DNA of 40,658 bases from Bryobacteraceae bacterium (GTDB lineage: Bacteria > Acidobacteriota > Terriglobia > Bryobacterales > Bryobacteraceae). Below, one piece after another: positions 36,373 through 40,658 of the stretch. Location: assembly GCA_025980665.1 (NCBI GenBank), contig JAICXC010000039.1:1-40658 (forward strand). Reading direction: 5' to 3'. Made by a program: the position numbers and the translations under genes. Positions within the stretch are counted from its first letter, which is position 1. Each line of letters begins with the position of its first letter. The notes under the pieces are model-generated. The model ran no database searches. It worked only from the letters and a program-made list of their open reading frames with translations, and had not been told where the DNA came from.

Positions 36373-37158
36373 GTGGGGCGCAGGCTTGGCCAGCATTTTC
36401 TAAATCGTAAATCGACGCTCGACCGAATCGCCGAATCGGCTTGTCCGGAGGGAGGGTCCGGTGATCGAACTCCCCTGGTCATTGAAATCGGCGCGGGCCG
36501 CGGCGCGCTCACCGAATCGTTGCTCGAACGGGCGGATAAGGTGGTCGCCATTGAACTTGACCCCGTCCTGATTCACTACCTCCGCCAGAAGTTTCGCGAT
36601 GCCCTCGATGCCGGGCGCCTGATTCTCGTCGAAAGCGACATTCTCAAGACCGATCTCGGAGCATTAATTGGAAAGGACCAATGGGGACGGGCGGTCATCG
36701 CCGGGAACCTTCCTTACTACATCACTTCGCCCATTTTGGAGCGCTTATTCGAGGCGCGCGGCAAATGGAAGCGAGCTGTCATCTTAGTTCAGGCCGAGGT
36801 CGCGGCCCGGATCGTAGCCCAGCCCGGCTGCCGGGATTACGGATACCTGAGCGTGCTGGTGCAGGCTCAAGCTCGGGCCGAGCGTCTGTTCGAGGTGCCC
36901 AAAACATCCTTTAGGCCGCCCCCCAAGGTGGACAGCGCCGTGGTCGGGCTCGAACCAGTGGATGGTCCGATAGAATATCTACCATCGTTTCTTAAGTTTG
37001 CCGGGAACTGCTTCCGCTATAAGCGAAAGACGCTGCGCAACAACCTGGCCGGCCTCTACGACAGGTCCGCGATCGAATCCCTGGTCGGACCCAAGGATCG
37101 CGCCGAGGCTTTGAGCATCGCCGAACTCGCCCACTTGTTCGGGGCGTTAACGAGGTGA
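36373..37158 (+). CDS. rsmA: 16S rRNA (adenine1518-N6/adenine1519-N6)-dimethyltransferase
   Basis: A 261-residue SAM-dependent enzyme that dimethylates two adjacent adenines near the 3' end of 16S rRNA during small-subunit maturation. The start MGRRLGQHFLNRKSTLDRIA is the family's N-terminal motif; the SAM site VIEIGAGRGALTE is at 37-49; and NLPYY at 112-116 is the catalytic motif of N6-adenine methyltransferases. The C-terminal FRYKRKTLRNNL is also conserved. The start is GTG at 36373, directly after the stop of the preceding gene, so it is in one transcript with the sigma factor pair. It precedes the ribosomal-protein operon, which has its own promoter. Confidence 0.95.
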   Translation: MGRRLGQHFLNRKSTLDRIAESACPEGGSGDRTPLVIEIGAGRGALTESLLERADKVVAIELDPVLIHYLRQKFRDALDAGRLILVESDILKTDLGALIGKDQWGRAVIAGNLPYYITSPILERLFEARGKWKRAVILVQAEVAARIVAQPGCRDYGYLSVLVQAQARAERLFEVPKTSFRPPPKVDSAVVGLEPVDGPIEYLPSFLKFAGNCFRYKRKTLRNNLAGLYDRSAIESLVGPKDRAEALSIAELAHLFGALTR

Positions 37159-37162
37159 GGCG

Positions 37163-37190
37163 TTGACAACTCCCCGAGCTGTTGTATATC
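37163..37190 (+). promoter_or_regulatory. Predicted sigma-70-type promoter of the rpsL operon
   Basis: A perfect -35 box TTGACA (37163-37168) is followed, after 16 bp, by TATATC (37185-37190); an 18-bp spacing would give TATCCT. It sits four bases after the rsmA stop and about 290 bp before rpsL. It is the best promoter match I see in the window. Confidence 0.6.
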
Positions 37191-37482
37191 CTACATAGAG
37201 TATTTGGTTGAGTTGATCTTCTGCTCCTGTGCTACCGCTCTTCGAATGGAGAGTCCGGCCGGGGGCCGGCCCCGAGGCTTTGCAGGATTCTACGCCTGCT
37301 GAGTATGGGCTAGTCCGAAGTCTACTACCTCGATAAGGATTTGGAATCGGTTCTGGTGCGTTCAGTTTTCTGATTCCTTTGGTGGTTTCAACAGCTTTGA
37401 TGCGCTCATTCCGTGCGCGCGCGTTCGATACAGAGGACGCGTGGGATACGCGGGATGCAGTGGGCTTGTGGAGAAAAGAGTT
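37191..37482 (+). other. Long 5' leader of the rpsL-rpsG-fusA-tuf operon
   Basis: About 290 bp without a gene between the predicted promoter and rpsL. It holds an all-GC element at 37255-37271 (CCGGCCGGGGGCCGGCC) that can fold in two mutually exclusive 6-bp hairpins, and a second possible stem pairing GGAATC with GATTCC (around 37342-37376). Such leaders may control ribosomal-protein operons, but I do not recognise a known leader motif. Confidence 0.4.
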
Positions 37483-37866
37483 TTGCCGACTTTCATTCAG
37501 CTCGTGCGCAAAGGGCGTCGCCCTACGCGCTATAAGACTGCCAGTCCGGCGTTGCAGGCTTGCCCGCAACGTCGTGGCGTGTGCACTCGTGTGTATACCA
37601 CCACGCCCAAGAAGCCGAATTCTGCGTTGCGTAAAGTGGCGCGCGTGCGGCTGACCAATGGGATTGAGGTGACCACCTACATTCCAGGCGTCGGGCACAA
37701 CCTGCAGGAGCACTCCATCGTGCTGATCCGCGGAGGCCGCGTGAAGGATCTTCCCGGCGTGCGCTATCACGTGGTTCGCGGCACTCTCGATACCGCGGGA
37801 GTCACGGATCGCAAGCAGAGCCGGTCGAAGTACGGCGCCAAGCGTCCCAAGGGCGCCGCAAAGTAG
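37483..37866 (+). CDS. rpsL: 30S ribosomal protein S12
   Basis: The decoding-centre protein of the small subunit. With TTG at 37483 as start the product is [15 protein letters not shown] onward, 127 residues, in line with the family (about 124). GGAGA nine bases before the TTG is a fair ribosome site; in-frame GTG codons at 37468 and 37441 would add non-conserved residues. [14 protein letters not shown] with Lys43 and [13 protein letters not shown] with Lys88 are present: these are the positions where substitutions cause streptomycin resistance, so the wild-type residues are kept. First gene of the rpsL-rpsG-fusA-tuf operon, 15 bp before rpsG. Confidence 0.96.
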   Translation: MPTFIQLVRKGRRPTRYKTASPALQACPQRRGVCTRVYTTTPKKPNSALRKVARVRLTNGIEVTTYIPGVGHNLQEHSIVLIRGGRVKDLPGVRYHVVRGTLDTAGVTDRKQSRSKYGAKRPKGAAK

Positions 37867-37881
37867 AGCCAAAAGGAACAC

Positions 37882-38352
37882 ATGCCACGCCGACGCAGAC
37901 CTGAAACTCGCGAGATCATAGCCGATCCGGTGTACAACTCGACCCTGGCGGAAAAATTCGTCAACTCGATGATGTGGGATGGCAAGAAGGCCGTATCGCA
38001 GCGGATCTTCTACGATGCCATGAACAAGATCAAGGAGCGGACACAGGATGATCCGCTCAAACTTTTCAAGAAAGCCGTCGAGAACGCCAAGCCGCTTCTC
38101 GAAGTGAAGACCCGGCGCGTGGGCGGCGCCAACTATCAGGTGCCGGTCGAAGTTCCCAACAACCGGCGCACGAGTTTGGCGATTCGATGGATTCTGCAAA
38201 ACGCGCGTACCCGCCCGGAAAAGAGCATGCCGGAGAAGCTGGCTAACGAATTAAACGACGCGGCCAATTCGCGCGGTGGGGCAATTAAGAAAAAAGACGA
38301 CGTGCATCGTATGGCGGAAGCAAACAAAGCCTTCGCGCACTACCGTTGGTAA
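37882..38352 (+). CDS. rpsG: 30S ribosomal protein S7
   Basis: A 156-residue primary 16S rRNA-binding protein that starts assembly of the 30S head. The start [20 protein letters not shown], the central [16 protein letters not shown] and the end [25 protein letters not shown] tail are standard. AAGGA lies seven bases before the ATG at 37882. It follows rpsL by 15 bp and precedes fusA by 18 bp. Confidence 0.97.
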   Translation: MPRRRRPETREIIADPVYNSTLAEKFVNSMMWDGKKAVSQRIFYDAMNKIKERTQDDPLKLFKKAVENAKPLLEVKTRRVGGANYQVPVEVPNNRRTSLAIRWILQNARTRPEKSMPEKLANELNDAANSRGGAIKKKDDVHRMAEANKAFAHYRW

Positions 38353-38370
38353 CGCTTAGGTAACTGGAGT

Positions 38371-40461
38371 ATGGCAAGAACTGTAGCACTCGAGAAAATG
38401 CGCAACATCGGCATCATGGCGCACATTGATGCCGGCAAAACCACCACTACGGAGCGCGTTCTCTATTACACCGGCAAGACCTACAAGATTGGCGAAGTCC
38501 ATGAAGGCACAGCCGTCATGGATTGGATGGAGCAAGAGCAGGAGCGCGGCATTACCATCACCTCCGCCGCCACCACCTGCGAATGGCAGGACTGCACGGT
38601 AAACATCATCGACACTCCGGGCCACGTGGATTTCACGGCCGAAGTGGAGCGCAGTTTGCGCGTTTTGGATGGAGCCGTGGCGGTGTTCGACGCCGTGGCG
38701 GGCGTCCAGCCGCAATCGGAAACCGTGTGGCGGCAGGCCGATAAATACCGGGTTCCGCGCATCTGCTTCATCAATAAAATGGACCGCGTGGGCGCGGATT
38801 TCTATCGCGCCGTCGAAACCATCGTGGACCGGCTGAAGTGCCGGCCCGTGGCCATTCAGCTTCCCATCGGTGCCGAGGATCAGTTCAAGGGCGTCGTCGA
38901 TCTGGTCAGCATGACCGCCCGCATCTGGCGCGATGAGACGCTGGGCGCCAAGTACGACGATGTCGAGATTCCCGAGGATTTGAAGGCGCGAGCCCAGGAA
39001 TATCACGAGCAGTTGGTTGAGGCGGTCTCCGAATCCGACGATCACTTGTTCACCAAGTTCGTCGAGGGTCAGCCCATTACGGTCGACGAACTGCGCGCCG
39101 GCATCCGCAAGGCTACCATTGCGCAAAAGATTTTCCCGGTGATCTGCGGTTCGGCGTTCAAGAACAAGGGCGTGCAGAACCTGCTCGACGCGGTCGTCGA
39201 TTACCTGCCCTCTCCTCTCGAAGTTCCCGCCGTTCAGGGCACCGATGTCGACGATACCGAAAAGGTCGTCGAGCGTAAAGCGGACGATAAAGAACCGTTT
39301 TCGGCGCTGGTATTCAAGATCATGACCGACCCCTTCGTCGGCCAGCTCGCGTTCATTCGCGTATATTCAGGCCGGCTGGGTGCAGGCGATTCGGTTTATA
39401 ACGTCGCCAAGGGCCGCAAAGAGCGCATCGGGCGTTTGGTCAAGATGCACGCCAATAAGCGCGAGGAAATCACGGAAGTGTTGGCGGGCGATATCTGTGC
39501 GGCTGTGGGACTCAAATCGGTTTCCACTGGCGACACCATCTGCGATGAGCGGGCTCCGGTCATTCTCGAAAATATAGACTTCCCGGCGCCGGTGATTCAG
39601 CTCGCTGTCGAGCCGAAGACCAAGGCCGATCAGGAACGCCTGGGTATGGCCATCGCCAAGCTGGTCCAGGAAGATCCTACTCTGCACGTTTCGACAGATC
39701 CCGATACCGGCCAAACTATTTTGGCGGGTATGGGTGAGTTGCATCTGGAGATCATCGTCGATCGAATGCAGCGCGAGTTCAATGTGGGCGCCAATGTCGG
39801 CAAGCCACAGGTAGCCTATCGCGAGACTATTCGCAACATTGCCGAAGCTGATTACACGCACAAGAAGCAGACCGGCGGCAGCGGCCAATATGCCCGCGTG
39901 AAGCTGCGTGTCGAACCGCTCGAAAGCGGCGAGTACGAATTCGTCAACGAAATTCGCGGCGGCTCGATTCCCAAGGAATTCATCTCCGCCGTGGAAAAGG
40001 GCGCGGTGGAAGCGCTCGAGCACGGTGTGCTCGCGGGCTATCCAATGTCCAATATTAAGATCGCCGTGTTTGACGGCGATTATCACGACGTCGATTCCTC
40101 GGAAATGGCCTTCAAGATTTGCTCGTCCATCTGCTTTAAGGATGCAGCCCGCAAAGCCAAGCCGGTTTTGCTTGAGCCGGTGATGCGCGTCGAAGTGGTG
40201 GTTCCCGACGAGTATATGGGTTCGGTGAACGGCGACTTGATCTCACGGCGCGGACGCCTCGAAGGCACCGAGATCTTGGGATCCACTCACATCATCAAGT
40301 CGATGGTTCCGCTTTCGGAAATGTTCGGTTACGCCACGGAACTGCGATCGCGCACCCAGGGGCGTGGGGCCTTCACTATGCATTTCGGGCGGTACGAGGA
40401 AGTTCCCAAGAGCGTGGCGGAAGAGATTACCAGCAGAGCGCAGGGCAAGGCAGTTTCGTAG
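38371..40461 (+). CDS. fusA: Elongation factor G
   Basis: A 696-residue translational GTPase that drives ribosomal translocation and helps recycling. GTP-binding motifs: AHIDAGKT (17-24), the switch II DTPGH (81-85) and NKMD (135-138). Domains II-V follow at normal spacing, with the domain IV segment [10 protein letters not shown] and the C-terminal [15 protein letters not shown]. The length is typical. The start is ATG at 38371, with GGAG a few bases before it. Third gene of the operon. Confidence 0.98.
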   Translation: MARTVALEKMRNIGIMAHIDAGKTTTTERVLYYTGKTYKIGEVHEGTAVMDWMEQEQERGITITSAATTCEWQDCTVNIIDTPGHVDFTAEVERSLRVLDGAVAVFDAVAGVQPQSETVWRQADKYRVPRICFINKMDRVGADFYRAVETIVDRLKCRPVAIQLPIGAEDQFKGVVDLVSMTARIWRDETLGAKYDDVEIPEDLKARAQEYHEQLVEAVSESDDHLFTKFVEGQPITVDELRAGIRKATIAQKIFPVICGSAFKNKGVQNLLDAVVDYLPSPLEVPAVQGTDVDDTEKVVERKADDKEPFSALVFKIMTDPFVGQLAFIRVYSGRLGAGDSVYNVAKGRKERIGRLVKMHANKREEITEVLAGDICAAVGLKSVSTGDTICDERAPVILENIDFPAPVIQLAVEPKTKADQERLGMAIAKLVQEDPTLHVSTDPDTGQTILAGMGELHLEIIVDRMQREFNVGANVGKPQVAYRETIRNIAEADYTHKKQTGGSGQYARVKLRVEPLESGEYEFVNEIRGGSIPKEFISAVEKGAVEALEHGVLAGYPMSNIKIAVFDGDYHDVDSSEMAFKICSSICFKDAARKAKPVLLEPVMRVEVVVPDEYMGSVNGDLISRRGRLEGTEILGSTHIIKSMVPLSEMFGYATELRSRTQGRGAFTMHFGRYEEVPKSVAEEITSRAQGKAVS

Positions 40462-40490
40462 GTTCTTGATACGGAGACAGGGAGACACAC

Positions 40491-40658
40491 ATGGCGAAGG
40501 AAAAATTTGATCGAAGCAAGCCGCATTGCAACGTCGGCACCATTGGACACATCGATCATGGCAAGACGACCTTGACCGCGGCGATCACGCAGACGCTGGC
40601 CAAGCACAATCCCAAGGTGAAGTTCCGGAGCTTCGATTCAATCGACAACGCGCCGGAA
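40491..40658 (+). CDS. tuf: Elongation factor Tu, 5' part (cut by the window edge)
   Basis: The first 56 codons of EF-Tu, the GTPase that delivers aminoacyl-tRNA to the ribosome. [20 protein letters not shown] is followed by the P-loop [18 protein letters not shown] lies seven bases before the ATG at 40491, 29 bp after the fusA stop. The frame is open at the right edge. Confidence 0.97.
   Translation, partial: MAKEKFDRSKPHCNVGTIGHIDHGKTTLTAAITQTLAKHNPKVKFRSFDSIDNAPE

Noticed and set aside
37255..37271. GC-rich hairpin as an intrinsic terminator of rsmA
   Set aside because: No U-tract follows, and the predicted operon promoter lies upstream of it; a leader structure is more likely.
37147..38199. 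350-codon open frame on the minus strand
   Set aside because: It lies opposite rpsL and rpsG, which are certain; antisense shadow in high-GC sequence.
38356..39126. Long open frame opposite fusA (and another at 39367-40086)
   Set aside because: Antisense shadows of elongation factor G, caused by its codon bias.

Overview
The window looks like a chromosomal piece of an acidobacterium, most likely of the Solibacter/Bryobacter type. The basis is protein families rather than a marker phylogeny: two tandem orphan MacB/FtsX-type permeases of the kind called acidobacterial duplicated orphan permeases (ADOP), a secreted protein of the acidobacterial VWFA-related type, high GC with many GTG/TTG starts, and an rpsL-rpsG-fusA-tuf run at the right edge. 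I saw no rRNA, tRNA, CRISPR array, insertion sequence or phage gene.

Layout. (1) 1-10025, all minus strand: a membrane O-acyltransferase cut by the left edge and coupled to a polytopic membrane protein, two ADOP permeases (one broken by a one-base frameshift), a VWFA-related secreted protein and a small OstA/LptA-like secreted protein that also looks frameshifted. (2) 10070-25000, an accessory catabolic locus: MFS transporter, fused enoyl-CoA hydratase/3-hydroxyacyl-CoA dehydrogenase, feruloyl-CoA-synthetase-like ligase, amidohydrolase, YihY-family membrane protein, 3-oxoadipyl-CoA-type thiolase, a small membrane protein, a MhqD-like hydrolase, a PcpA/LinE/MhqO-like ring-cleavage dioxygenase, a two-subunit CoA-transferase, a DUF885 metallohydrolase and a maleylacetate-reductase-like dehydrogenase. 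(3) 25446-36372, mixed genes: Sfp-type phosphopantetheinyl transferase, a His-rich low-complexity protein, the wreck of a MetE-like gene, an HDOD protein, a TPR/beta-barrel protein followed by a GHL10-like secreted protein, a family 5 uracil-DNA glycosylase, small unknowns, and an ECF sigma factor with a membrane partner. (4) 36373-40658, housekeeping: rsmA, then rpsL, rpsG, fusA and the start of tuf behind a recognisable promoter and a leader of nearly 300 nt.

How the genes may work together. The ligase, the fused hydratase/dehydrogenase and the amidohydrolase are the set needed to shorten a hydroxycinnamate side chain by CoA-dependent, retro-Claisen chemistry (as in the Cou/Phd systems of actinobacteria). 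The dioxygenase, maleylacetate reductase, CoA-transferase and thiolase form a lower route from a hydroquinone-type ring through maleylacetate and 3-oxoadipate to succinyl-CoA and acetyl-CoA. The enzymes linking the two halves (a hydroxybenzoate 1-hydroxylase or decarboxylase, a 4-hydroxymuconic semialdehyde dehydrogenase) and any dedicated regulator are not in the window, so the joined pathway is inference.

Three loci (ADOP copy, OstA-like gene, MetE-like remnant) carry single-base losses. The first two could be sequencing or assembly errors; the third also has an internal deletion and is a true pseudogene.
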